64,000 nucleotides of DNA from Diogma glabrata. Its lineage: Eukaryota > Arthropoda > Insecta > Diptera > Cylindrotomidae. Positions 1 through 10,951 of the stretch are shown piece after piece. Below the pieces are notes generated by a model, which was given only the letters and a program-made list of their open reading frames with translations, made no database searches and was not told the origin of the DNA. The stretch spans positions 156,360,181 to 156,424,180 of the forward strand of contig OY856188.1 of the NCBI GenBank assembly GCA_963693315.1, written 5' to 3'. Each line of letters begins with the position of its first letter. The stretch's first letter is position 1. The position numbers were made by a program, and so were the translations under genes.

Positions 1-225
1 CAATTTGAGAATTATCGTATCAAATGTTTTTAATATGCAGATAGTTATTAGATTATAGTAGAATATATGTAGTTGAGAAGTGAATTTAATTTTAAAACAA
101 CTTTTAAAAACACATAAACAGTTAAACTTAGGACTTAATTCAAAATGTCATTAATTTTGGCGATTGCCCTTTTTCTGCAAATTAAATATAATAAATAATT
201 CATATTATAAACTTGTTTAGCCGGG

Positions 226-591
226 TTTAAAATTTTATATTTTAATTATTTTGTTTTTCCTCAATTTACCCCGTTTAATTGAATATAATTTTTATTATTA
301 AATCTATATATTTCGGGCTAGGCCCATCTTCAGGATTATTAATAAAAATAATAAAAAATTATATCACAATAAGAAAAATAACATTTTGACATAAATTATA
401 TAAACAAAAAACGATATACGATATTGTATTGAGAATTTATGTCAAAATGTTATTTTTCTTATTGTGATATAATTTTTTATTATTTTTATTAATAATCCTG
501 AAGATGGGCCTAGCCCGATATTTCGGGATTTAATAATAAAAATTATATTCAATTAAACGGGGTAAATTGAGGAAAAACAAAATAATAAAAT
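226..591. repeat. Long palindrome (foldback) with hammerhead-like motif in each arm
   Basis: Two arms of about 155-170 bp (roughly 226-397 and 434-591) are near-perfect inverted copies around a loop of about 36 bp. Each arm contains a CTGAAGA...GAAA block (minus strand near 311-334, plus strand near 497-520) in which GGGC and GCCC can pair, the layout of a small hammerhead ribozyme core. Penelope-like elements are known to carry hammerhead motifs in their terminal repeats, so this may be two Penelope termini head to head. No coding is present. A MITE-like foldback is the alternative. Confidence 0.75.
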
Positions 592-1253
592 ATAATAAAT
601 AATATTATATAAAGCAATAAATTATTAATTTTAAGGACGACGGCATCAATTTTTGTGGATTTGTAAATTTAGTCTAAATTTTTATAGGTGTGACAACCGT
701 GAGTACTCCAGTCCCAAGTCCTTGACGATACCAGTGATATATCACTAGCCAGGATTCTATGTTAACTGGCCATTGAACTATTTTCAGTCACCGGTAGCCA
801 TTTTAGTCTTAGTAATTGAGTATTTCTTGATGATGGTTAGGCTTACGTTGATGATAGTTCCATACTCAAGTGGAGAATATAGAAATGTTCATGATTCATG
901 AACTTCTTGTATATAATTCTACATTAGAAATTATATGAATTCATACATTGTGTGTAGTTATTCTTGATTAATGTAAAATATAATCAATAATGGTTTCTAA
1001 TCAACATTTTATCGACATTTTTGTTTCTTTTACTCAAGTAGAGAATTAAGTGATTTATTGTAAACAATTTTGTTGAGTTGATGTGAGAACAATTTTCCTA
1101 AGTGGAGACTAAAACAATATATGTAATATAACAATATATGATCAATGATGTTTTGTTTTTTACTTAACAATACCATTTTTAAAATCATATCGTGTTGCAA
1201 TTTAAAGGAGCAAAGTGTTCGAATCGTACCTTTAAAATAACAAAAATAATATA
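592..1253. other. AT-rich stretch without recognisable gene
   Basis: I see no coding region, RNA gene or clear repeat. Around 680-830 base composition is more balanced but matches nothing I know. Short similar phrases (tactcaagtggagaat near 861 and tactcaagtagagaat near 1031) hint at degraded duplication. Confidence 0.4.
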
Positions 1254-1478
1254 CAGTCAGCGTCAAAAAAAGTGTACAGCAAATAGTTCATTATTTACGG
1301 ACTAATATATCTTAAAAGAAGAATGGAAAAATAAAAAACAATTCATTTTTAAAAAGTGTATTAAGTATTAGTTTATTTTAACAAAAACAAAAATTCAATT
1401 ATTTGTTGTTATCCTTGTAATTTTAAAAAAATTGCAAAATGCTCTGATTTTACGCGTCAAAAAAAAGTGTACACTCTC
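1254..1478 (+). repeat. Tc1 terminal and subterminal direct repeats (IR/DR)
   Basis: The outer repeat (about 1254-1280) and inner repeat (about 1453-1478) share the core gcgtcaaaaaa-agtgtaca. Paired repeats of this kind bind the N-terminal paired-like domain of Tc1-family transposases in the IR/DR subgroup. About 145 bp lies between the inner repeat and the transposase ATG. Confidence 0.7.
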
Positions 1479-1623
1479 ACATTGTTTGATTGTTTTTTGT
1501 TATAACGGGATTTCCGATTTTTTCAACTAATTTTATTTTGTTTTGTTGCATTGTCGATACTTTCGTGTCAAAGATCCATGCAGCTATTATTATCCCAATA
1601 ATAATAATTTAATATTATTCAAC

Positions 1624-2079
1624 ATGGCCAAACAAACTACAATAGAAACACGTAATTTAGTGGTAAAATTAGCATCTCAAGGCAAATCTCTGAGGGAAAT
1701 TGCTAGTATTATCGACAGAAGTCATAATATTGTGAAAAAAATACTATTTAAATTCAAACATTTGAGAAGTGTAGAAGATCTTCGCCGTTCTGGCAGGCCG
1801 CCAATTTTGTCAGTTGTGGATAAAAGAGCGATAGCGCGAAGGGTTAGGGCTAATCCCTCTGAAAGTGCAGTCAGAATAGCTGAGAAACTCACAGAAACAT
1901 TAGGAGCAAGAATAAGTGCCAGTACCGTTTGCCGTGCTCTGCATGAAAATGGGTTACATGGTAGAACTCCGAGAAAAAAATCAGTTAATTCTAAGAAAAA
2001 CGGAAAAAAGCGTCTCGAATATGCAAAAAAGCATCTTTTTATTTTACAAAATGTCTATTTTACACTCGTCACTGAATAA
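1624..2079 (+). pseudogene. Tc1-family transposase, N-terminal fragment
   Basis: In its intact form this protein binds the transposon ends and catalyses cut-and-paste transposition at TA sites. I chose the ATG at 1624 (protein start MAKQTT) because the family normally begins just before the first helix-turn-helix. Residues about 5-60 match the first paired-like HTH (LVVKLASQGKSLREIASII), a GRP-type linker follows (SGRPP), and residues about 70-120 match the second HTH (ISASTVCRALHENGL). Similarity ends at KRLEYAKKH. The catalytic DDE core is absent: a full Tc1 transposase is about 340 residues and here fewer than 155 remain before a stop. It cannot be catalytic, though a DNA-binding remnant is conceivable. 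Confidence 0.85.
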
Positions 2080-3505
2080 GCACTTATTTTAAATAGTAAT
2101 GTCTTCACCAGGAAGCAGCACTAATTAAGAGTTCTTTATTCAAATGTTTATTTCTACGAATAAATTTAAACTAGTAAGTTAAATAAATTGTCTGTAACTT
2201 TATTTTGAATTTAACTATAGTATCATTTCTATTAAGGTTGACATTAATTTCAAAGATTTGCTTCAAAACACGGGTTGCTGTTCATCACGAAGTTGCCAGA
2301 TTTTTTGGAAGTTACCATCCAGATTTAACATCAAACAAGAATAGGCACAACATTGCGGCGACCGCAACAGGAGAAATTGTGTGTAAAACTTCCTTTATTA
2401 TAATAATAAAGGAAATAATAATTAATACATATATTAAATATTTAGGCAAAAGAAATAATTATTGCAAAAAATACTTCTTAATTTTGAACTTAAATTTAAT
2501 ATATTTTTCTATTGAAGTAATTTTTTAAAATTTACATAACATCTTTAAAACGTTTAAATTAACTCTAATAAAAGAGAATCAATAATTATAATAATTATTT
2601 TGAAATGAGAATCAATAATTTAGAATTTATTTTAAAACTATATTAAAGAGATGGAAATTATTTTAACGAATAATTAGATTATTATTATTTATTTTGTATT
2701 ACAATTTTGATACGTTTAATTTATTTATAAAAATTGATTTACTGTTAACTTAAACAATAATAATATTTAACACTAACTTTTAACACATATTGAAGGAATA
2801 TTCTTTGTATTCATTTAGAATTCTAATTTCATTATTAAAAATAAATTTTTTTAAATTAAAAATATTGTCTATTTGAACTTATTTTCAGAAGGGTTGTATA
2901 CGAGATTAACATATCATGCTTAATTAAACAATATGGGAACGGTTTCAAAATGCATTGCTAGTCTCAAATCGATATAAAATATGTTACAAAATGGTTGCTT
3001 TTATTCTCAAATGCAGAAATTGCATCCACCAACTTTGTCTCAGATTATGAATAATTATACTTAACTCAACTTTATTTTAAAATTATTCCGAGCATATACG
3101 TCTTTCATCAACCCAAAAGTTTATCACTATTTTCTTAATCATACTAAAATTATGCTCAGCCTTAGATTAATTGACGTTATGTAATAAATGTATTCTTGTA
3201 TTAAGAATGCTTTTAAATACCATATTCTTAAAAAGAGTATATATATTCACAAATCTAATCTAAATTTAAAGAGGCTAACAATTTTGTTAATGATAAATTT
3301 ATACTATACTCGAAATGAGAAACTGCATTAACTTGAATTACATTTGAAATTCATAATAATAGAATTTCAAAAATTAACAAATTATCGGCCCCTTATACTA
3401 CATATTAGAATAGGTTGAGAATAGTTATTCTTGGCGCACATTTAAGCAACTTTTATGCATGATTTTATACCTATATCGTATAAGTTGAGCACACCTTTTT
3501 TTCAG
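2080..3505. other. Unassigned AT-rich DNA
   Basis: There is no supported gene. An open frame at 2205-2528 matches nothing I recognise and has no family motif. A short hairpin (ttcctttatta / taataaaggaa) lies near 2391-2415. The rest is AT-rich and consistent with decayed repeats or intergenic DNA. Confidence 0.35.
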
Positions 3506-3563
3506 TGTGTTTTACGATTCGTTTGTGCGTAAAATGTGTTTTACGATTCGTTTGTGCGTAAAT
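3506..3563. repeat. Two-copy tandem repeat, 29-bp unit
   Basis: A 29-bp unit beginning tgtgttttacgattcg is repeated twice head to tail with a difference only at the last base. Its role is unknown. Confidence 0.85.
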
Positions 3564-3699
3564 AATAAAACAGGTGCAAACAAAAATTTTAGAAAATTAA
3601 AAAGATTACTTAGATATTTTTTCATATTGCATCCATGAGTTAAGGCGCAATAAAGATTAACAACAGACCTTCCTTTATATAATATACCTATTTAAAGTC

Positions 3700-3984
3700 T
3701 ATATACAGCTGGGGGCGAAAGGTGCCCAGAGGTTTACACGCTAGCTTAGTTTAAATCCACTAGACCCACCAACCGTGTCGCACTGAAGAAATAAAGACGT
3801 TTTGGATAGGGAATACTGTTAGGCCCGCACCCCATGCGATTAAGCCAAGGTATCCGCTGCCGCTAGACATGAAATGGGTTTAAGCTATACAATAGCGGAC
3901 GAGAGACCCGCTACTGCTCGGGTACCTCGTGTAAGCCACACTCGTTTCACGTGTCATAAACACCGTGACCCCTAAGTGCGGTGG
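3700..3984. other. GC-enriched island, unidentified
   Basis: About 285 bp with clearly higher GC than its surroundings, running directly into the satellite array. There is no open reading frame of note and no tRNA or rRNA signature that I recognise. It may be the 5' or regulatory part of a transposon, or another unit type of the adjoining array. Confidence 0.4.
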
Positions 3985-4860
3985 TCAACCTTCAAACATT
4001 TATTTCTAACAATAAAAATTTTCAAAGCTTGCTTTATCAAATTTTAATCAAAATTGTACTATAAAAATGTGATCGTTAAATAATATTAAAATTTTATTGC
4101 GAAATAAAAAGTCAGTGTTAACTTTAAAGTTATAAAACTTCACTCAGTTAGATATTTTTGCGGTGAAGTGATAAAAAACTTATCACTTCACCGCTTCACA
4201 GTTACAGAATTTGGCTGTAGTACGTATTATTCACTATTTTTTCGTATGACATAATTTCCCGTGTAATCCGTGTGATGTGCGAAGAGTATTTATGTCTTTC
4301 AGATTGAAGTTACTTGATCTAATTGGTCAAAATTGCAATTTTATTTCTAATAATAAACATTATCAAAGCCTACCAAATCCAATTTTATTTAATCGTACCA
4401 GAAAAGTAATCAATGCGTAATATTCCCTATTTTCTCGTATGACATAATTTCCCGTGTAACCCATGTGATGTGCGAATAGTATTTGAGTCTCTCAGATTGA
4501 AGTTATTGGATCGTGCTGGTCAACATTGCAATTTTATTTCTAACAATAAACATTATCAAAATCTACTAAATAAAATTTTTATCAAAATCGAACTAGAAAT
4601 AGAAATCAGTACGTATAAGATTCACTATTTTTTCGTATGACATATTTTCCCGTGTAACCCGTGTGATGTGCGAATAGTATTTAAGCCTTTCGATGTTATT
4701 TGATCTAGTTGGTCTCGGTTTCAATTTTATTGCTAGCAATAAACATTATTAAAGTCTACTAAATTAAAACCGTAAAAATCAAAATCGTACTAGAAATAGT
4801 AATCAGTACGTAAAATTCACTAATTTTTTCGTGTGACATAATTTCCCGTGTTACAAATAT
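3985..4860. repeat. Tandem satellite-like array, about 195-bp unit
   Basis: The phrase tatgacata(a/t)tttcccgtgt recurs near 4245, 4439, 4635 and 4830, giving a period of about 195 bp. The same flanking blocks recur each time (gtgtgatgtgcgaatagtattt, ctcagattgaagtta, attttattt-cta-caataaacatta). About four diverged units plus a partial one are present. A related block occurs near 36475, just beyond the right end of Gypsy-A. One unit contains a 15-bp perfect hairpin at 4160-4194. Confidence 0.8.
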
Positions 4861-5229
4861 AAATTTAGCCATTTTAATTAGTACATTAAATATTTAAAAA
4901 AAATACCAGAGTGACATGACCTATACTCCCCATGAAAATACATAAGTAAATTATTGCTTTGAATATTGCCTGAAAGTAAAGAAATTTATTAATTTAATTG
5001 TAATAACAATTATTAACATAATTTACGATCAATTATTATTGTTGTTGTGGCTGTCAAATTGCTGATATGTTATAAAAATGAAACTGAACGAAGAAGAGCG
5101 AATCTAATTCTTTGACTACAATTATTTGCTGCTGCTATACCGACGTTCCATGATGAACTCTGTGGAATTAATAATGCAGCAATGAATTGAAAAGCAACAT
5201 GATAAGAAGAAGAAAGGACGAAAAAAAGA
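4861..5229. other. Gap before Gypsy-A, ending in a polypurine tract
   Basis: No supported gene. The last 30 bp (agaagaagaaaggacg followed by a-rich sequence) is a polypurine tract like the one in front of the 3' LTR of Gypsy-A (35824-35839). This suggests the end of an earlier related element lies here. Confidence 0.45.
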
Positions 5230-5489
5230 TGTATATAAAGAACATGATATTTGAACAATAAGCAGACTTGATCCTGGATTACAACAAGGTTTATTCGTCT
5301 ATAAAGGAATTGTGAGCCTGCAATTTCCATTTAATGAAGATTATTATATCTAATAATTATTTTATAAGTAAATTGAAATAAAAGATTTGGTTAATTAAAA
5401 AATTTTAGAAATATTCAAATAAAGAGTTTTTTACATAAAACTAATCCATTTTTCTTTCTCGGCGCTTCAAAAACTGCAAAACCGTAACA
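5230..5489 (+). repeat. Gypsy-A left LTR
   Basis: About 260 bp starting TGTATATA and ending CCGTAACA, matching 35840-36401 apart from scattered differences and a roughly 300-bp insertion in the right copy. The shared block extends about 16 bp further left through the polypurine tract, which is unexpected for a simple 5' LTR. TTGGTTTCAGAAG follows directly and is in the right place for a primer-binding site. Confidence 0.75.
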
Positions 5490-5579
5490 TTGGTTTCAGA
5501 AGTAGGATTACGGCAACCCGAAAGCGGAATAAGATCCTCGATACCGCGATAGAAAAGAAGAGTGGGGGATGAAGTGAAG

Positions 5580-6665
5580 ATGGCAGAGCTCATCGCTCTT
5601 ATTCAGACTCAGTCGCAAAACTTGGTAGTCTGTAATCAAAAAGGCTTTGGAAGCAGTAACGGTGATGATGAGAGGCGAAATGTCAACAAGAATAGATGAA
5701 ATGTTTAAGGATCTGGGCGATACTAAGTCGATCTCAGAGAGGAACTTAAGACTTTAGATGGTGGCGCAAACTTGACATCACAAAAAAGGGTAGAAATTCT
5801 AGAACAGAACTTCACCACAATGAGTGTTCAGGAAGGCGACAGTACTAGTCATTCCGTCATTCATCAATCATTTTGGCTAGTTTACCAACACCGCAGGTTA
5901 CTCCAACAAGAAATTTGGGGACGGTACAGCAAAAATCTGTCGTGAAGGTAAAACCATACCCGTTGGTACGACTAATTGGAGCGATTATTACACCCAATTT
6001 GAAATGGCTTCAGCTGCAAATCAATGGGATGACGGTACTAAGGCAACACAATTTGTGTTGATCCTTAGAGACAAAGTATTGACGATTCTGAACATTCTGT
6101 CCGAACTGGACCGATGGAACAACAAGAAGCTGTCAGATGCACTGAAACGCAGATTCTCGGGTGAAGAAGCCAGTGAAATAAGTCAAGCGCAATTACGTAG
6201 TCACTTGCAAAAACCACGAGAAGATCTAGCAGAGTTTGCAACGGATATCGAAAGGCTAGCCCGGTTAGCGTTTGAAGATTTCCCAACATCGACACAAGAC
6301 AGAATCGGCATGATGCAATTTACAGATGGTATTGCAGACTTGGAAGTTCAGGACCTGGTACGCAAAGCATCACTAGGCCTCAAAACTTGGCGGAAGCAGT
6401 GGTAAAAGCAATTGAATTTCAAGCAGCAAGGATGGCTACTAGATCTAATCGTCGAACTATCCAAAGGACTAAGGTTGTAGAGCAAGATGAAGAAGAAAGC
6501 ACCATGGTCCTAAGACGAAGCCTATTTAGAAGACGATTTCGTTCACGACGAAGAAACGTAGGCAGGTTGGTAGGCCACAGTTTACCCATTGTAGAAAATA
6601 TTTCTCAGGAAATTGCAACCATAAATCCATTGGGAAACTCCAGTCAGTCAGGCTTCCAGGGCTAA
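5580..6665 (+). pseudogene. Gypsy-A gag remnant
   Basis: Gag forms the retroelement capsid. An ATG at 5580 opens MAELIALIQTQSQN, but frameshifts and stops follow within about 100 codons. The best preserved block is 6004-6405, a typical retrotransposon capsid core (LSDALKRRFSGEEASEISQ, then LQKPREDLAEFATDIERLAR). A shift near 6390 leads into a basic arginine-rich segment (RRSLFRRRFRSRRR, about 6525-6560) that may stand for the nucleocapsid. No zinc knuckle is recognisable. It is non-functional. Confidence 0.75.
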
Positions 6666-6669
6666 ACCT

Positions 6670-9285
6670 GACACCTTCAACTGTATCTTACGTCTGTGAA
6701 GTGAACACCAATTTACTACAAGAAGACTTTGGCGGGATAACAATGATAGAGGAAGCAAAGGTAGCGAATCAAAAGTGTAAGTTTATTCTCGATACAGGTG
6801 CTTCAAGTGCAATCATCAGAAGACGAAGCTGGGAGGATTGAACCAGTTATGCAATTAATCAAGACCAATGTGGTTCTGAATACCATGTTTGAGAATCAGA
6901 AATTAGCTGTATTTGGAGTTGTATGCCAGGAGTTTTGCGTCAAGATAGGAGAAACTGAAGTGGTACAACCCATATCTGTAGCAGAAATGGTGAATTAAGG
7001 TCTCCTGGGTGCCGATTTCTTGTTAAAACACTGTTGTGAGATTGATTTAAGAATACCGGCATTGGTAATCGGTGATGTTAAAGTTCCGATATGGTTGGAA
7101 AACGTACCGCTTAGGTTGGTTCTAACAACTACTATTAAACTACAAGAAGGGCTAATACTGCGTATGGATTACAAGCCATGGTTGGAAGCAGAGGGCTTTG
7201 TGATGTCTACCACTCCTTTGGAAGGATTGACTATAGCTACCGGTATGAGTGATTGCCGTGCTGGCATAGTCCAGGTTAGGGTAAGAAACGTCATGAATCA
7301 TCCAGTCACTCTCGTTCATGGCAGCAGCGTAGCAGATATATCGGAGGTTGAAATGATAAGTAAGAAAGTAGAAAGCGACATAGAAGATGGATCTACAAGG
7401 GCACACCAAGAAGAACTACCAGTACATCTCACCGGGTTACTTCAAGAAGCAGCGCAACATCTCGATGAAGTTCAAAAAGAGATGGTCACTTACCTTTTAA
7501 TAGAGTTTCAGGATGTGTTTTCCAAAGGACCAGAGGATAAAGGGCAGACATCCATTGCAAAACACAAGATAAACGTGGGTAGCGCATAGCTTATCAAACA
7601 ACCACATCGACGTCTTCCTCTTAGCAAGCTAGAAGAAGTAGAAATGCTGACTCAAGAAATGCTGGCACAAAAAATTATCGAGACCTCCGAGAGTCCCTCG
7701 GCTTCTCCTGTTGTGTTGATAAAAAAAAAGATGGTAGCACTAGATTCTGCGTAGATTAAAAAAGACTCATTTCCGATACACAGAATTGACGATTTACTAG
7801 ATACAGTGGCTTGTTCTCAGTGGTTCTCCACCATGGACCTGCAGAGTGAATATTAGCAAGTGGAAATGGAAGACGATAACAAAGAAAAAACAGCCTTTAC
7901 AACTAGAGGAGGGCTATGGTAGTTCAACGTCATGCCGTTGAAGCTCTATAATGCGCCAGTTACATTCGAACGCTTGATGCACACAATTCTGAATTGTTTA
8001 CCATGGTCAAAATGCTTTGTTTATCTAGATTACCTTCTTTCGCACGCATAAACTTTTAAAGAAGCAGTCGAAAATATAGAAGTCCTACTACAACGCCTTC
8101 GTTCTGCCAACTTAAGTTCAATCCGAAGAATGTCAATTATTTAAAATCGAAGTCAAGTATCTGGGTCATGTGATTCAAGAACTGGATTAGGAACAGATAG
8201 CAATAAAACAGAAGCCATACACAATTGGCCTCAGCTAAATTCAAAACACGATGTCAGAAGCTTCATTAGTCTCTGCACGTATTACCGCAGGTTTGTAAAA
8301 GGGTTTTCAAACATAGCTAGACCACTACATCGTCTAACCGAAGACAATGTTAAGTTTGAGTGGACCGATGAGTGCGAGAAAGCTTTTAACCAACTTAAGA
8401 CATCCCTTACATTAGCACCGATTCTAGGATTTGTGGTCTCAAATAAGCAACTTATTTTTGACACGGATGCCAGCAATACTGGAATTGGAGCCGTGCTATC
8501 GCAGACGCACGAAGATCAAGAGGTGGTAGTTTTTTATTTTAGCAAAACATTGGGAAAAGCCGAACGAAATTATTGCACAACGAGGAAAGAGCTATTAGCT
8601 GTTAGTAGAGCTGTAGAACACTACCATGTTTATTTGTACGGAAGAAACTTTAGCATTCGTACTGATCATGCAGCCTTAACAAGGCTTGTATCTTTTAAAA
8701 ATCCTGAAGGACAACTAGCAAGATGGTTAGAATGGCTACAACATTACGATTATCAGCTAAAGCACAGACCTGGCCGCATACATGGAAATACTGATGGGTT
8801 ATCCAGACGCCCATGCTCTGAATCCAGATGCTTACATTGCGATGGAAAAGAGGAAAAATATACAAATGAGCAAAGGATAAATGCTATACAAGTAGTTCCA
8901 GAAGATGTTGACAATGAAAAATAAGTAAACAAAAAGATCTCGATGACAACCTAGCAATCGTGAAAGAATGGTGCAAGCAAGAAAGAAAACCCTCTTAAAA
9001 ATCTAAAGAGCTATTGGGCAATTTTTAACTCGTTTCAACTCTAAACAAATCTGCTTTGTCGTGAATGGCAAAGTCATGACGGGAAATCATCAACACTTTT
9101 ACCAATAATACCAACGACAAACGTACCAACCGTGTTGGCGCTTTTGCACAACTCATCCTTTGCTGGCCACTTTGACATATGGAAAACTACCGATAGAGTA
9201 CGAAAGCACTACTACTGGGTAAATCATCGAGAGGACATTGAAGACTGGTGTAAAAAATGTGACACGTGTGCTGCAAGAGAGGGCC
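6670..9285 (+). pseudogene. Gypsy-A pol, first part: protease, RT, RNase H, start of integrase
   Basis: Protease: FILDTGASSAII near 6782-6820 carries the DTG active site. A linker and RT N-terminus follow (open frame 7020-7589, ending in a stop), then RT blocks such as SPSASPVVLIKKK, each split by stops. The RT catalytic box reads YLDY at 8022-8033 instead of YLDD, so an essential aspartate is lost. RNase H is well preserved in 8433-8924 (FDTDASNTGIGAVL, then the RTDHAAL and DGLSRRP blocks). The integrase zinc-binding region (HYYWVNHREDIEDWCKKC) runs to 9285, where Gypsy-B is inserted. Many stops make it non-functional. Confidence 0.8.
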
Positions 9286-9365
9286 TGTAGTGATTAATAT
9301 ATTTAAATTTAAATAATTAATCCCTACAAACGTAAACAATCAAACGATCTTTTTCTCATGCCATC

Positions 9366-10951
9366 TGATGCGGCGTCGATGAGAGGTGGACTGTATTTTT
9401 TTTTATTGACGATATATTTGATGTGAGTTGGTTGGCACATCAACTTCCAACACCGTGATGCAAATATCAAGGTAATGTTAGACCCAGAGAAATACAGAGA
9501 CTAATATCGACTCATATAATAGTTGAAAATCATGTACATATGAGATGTTTTGATTGAAGCAATGACGAAAATGTCTCAGCTCATATAATAGTTGAAATTA
9601 TGTAAGTGAGATGAATGATGCAATGATGAAAATATCTCAGCTCATATAATAATTGAAGTTATGCAAACGAGATGATTAACAGAAGTAATGACGAAAATAT
9701 CAGATCACATAATAGTTGAGATCATGTACGTATGAGATGAACGATGCAATGATGAAAATATCAGCTCATATAATAGTTGAAGTTATGCACATATGAAATG
9801 AAAATATCAGCTCGTTTAATATTTGAAGTTATGTAATTGCGATGATTCACTGAAGTAATGACGAAAATATCAGATCATATAATAGTTGAGATTATGTACA
9901 TATGAGATGAACTATGCAATGATGAAAATATCAGCTCATATAATAGTTGAAGTTATGTACATATGACATGAACTATGCAATGATGAAAATATCAGCTCAT
10001 ATAATATTTGAAGTTATGTAATTGCGATGATTCACTGAAGTAATGACGAAAACATCAGATCAGATAATAGTTGAGATTATGTACATATGAGATGAACTAT
10101 GCAATGATGAAAATATCAGCTCATATAATATTTGAAGTTATGTAATTGCGATGATTCACTGAAGTAATGACGAAAACATCAGATCATATAATAGTTGAGA
10201 TTATGTACATATGAGATGAACTATGCAATGATGAAAATTTCAGCTCATATAATAGTTGAAGTTATGTACATATGAAATGAAAATATCATGGACACATCAC
10301 TCGTTCCAATCGATGAAACTTATACGAGGTTTTTTTTACTGCATGCACACTCGACGAATATTTGTCAGAGAACAAAGAAAAAACTATTTGGTTAATTTAT
10401 ATATACATTAAAAAACTGACCTGATGCACACAACTTTATGTAAACTTCATTTATTAATTTTACAATTACTGATTTTAACACATGGAAATACAAAATATTT
10501 AAAATTCACTTAAAACTAAAAGAGAGAGCTTAGCTCATACTCAACCAACTACATGGTAATACAAACAACACTTTTTACTGACAATACTATTCAGATATAA
10601 ATTCGTAAGAATAAGAGAGCAAAACTACCAAAAACAGTCCATTTTATAGAAAGCCAAAACTCTACAAATCACAGCTGTCAAGTTTACCAACGATCTCGAA
10701 ACTATCGAATTAATAATATAGAATAACGAACACATAAATTCAATGTGAAAATTGAAAATATCGAATGAATGATCAAAATATACCGAACACGTCAATTCAA
10801 AATTGAAAGTTTCGTTGACATTTCAAAAGGATTGTTTTGGTAATGTTTTGCATAATTTTATAAATCTTTAATTGGTTTTGTTTTGATCCTAATTTAAAAT
10901 ATTTTGATTTTTCAGGTAAACTATTTAACAATTCACGATAATGCGTGAACA
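9366..10951 (-). repeat. BEL-N left LTR (3' LTR) with internal minisatellite
   Basis: Most of 9495-10290 is a tandem array with a unit of about 55-60 bp, for example gctcatataatagttgaagt followed by tatgtacatatgagatgaac and a tgatgaaaatatca block. Variant units alternate, giving a higher-order pattern. The remaining LTR is AT-rich and unique. TG...CA ends are intact. Confidence 0.9.

Larger units (their letters stand above)
1254..2079 (+). mobile_element. Truncated Tc1-like DNA transposon (left end)
   Basis: The left terminus lies next to a TA dinucleotide at 1252-1253, the expected Tc1/mariner target. It starts CAGTCAGCGTC followed by a run of A and AGTGTAC, and an internal copy of the GCGTC-A(n)-GTGTACA block sits about 200 bp inward. 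This is the IR/DR layout of Tc1-type transposons. A transposase gene starts at 1624 but is lost after about residue 140. I could not find the matching right terminal repeat downstream, so the element is a 5' fragment. Confidence 0.8.

Noticed and set aside
1030..1266. Minus-strand open frame of 78 codons
   Set aside because: Low complexity, no domain, and it overlaps the Tc1 terminal repeat. Chance ORF in AT-rich DNA.
2205..2528. Open frame of 107 codons
   Set aside because: No recognisable family, composition like the flanking DNA, and no splice or start context that convinces.
2050..3000. Right terminal repeat of the Tc1 element
   Set aside because: No inverted GTACACTTTTTTTGACGC-like sequence was found downstream. 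The element is treated as truncated.
3985..4860. Regularly spaced repeats resembling a CRISPR array
   Set aside because: The period is about 195 bp with diverged units and no short conserved repeat plus unique spacers, in a eukaryotic context. It is a satellite.
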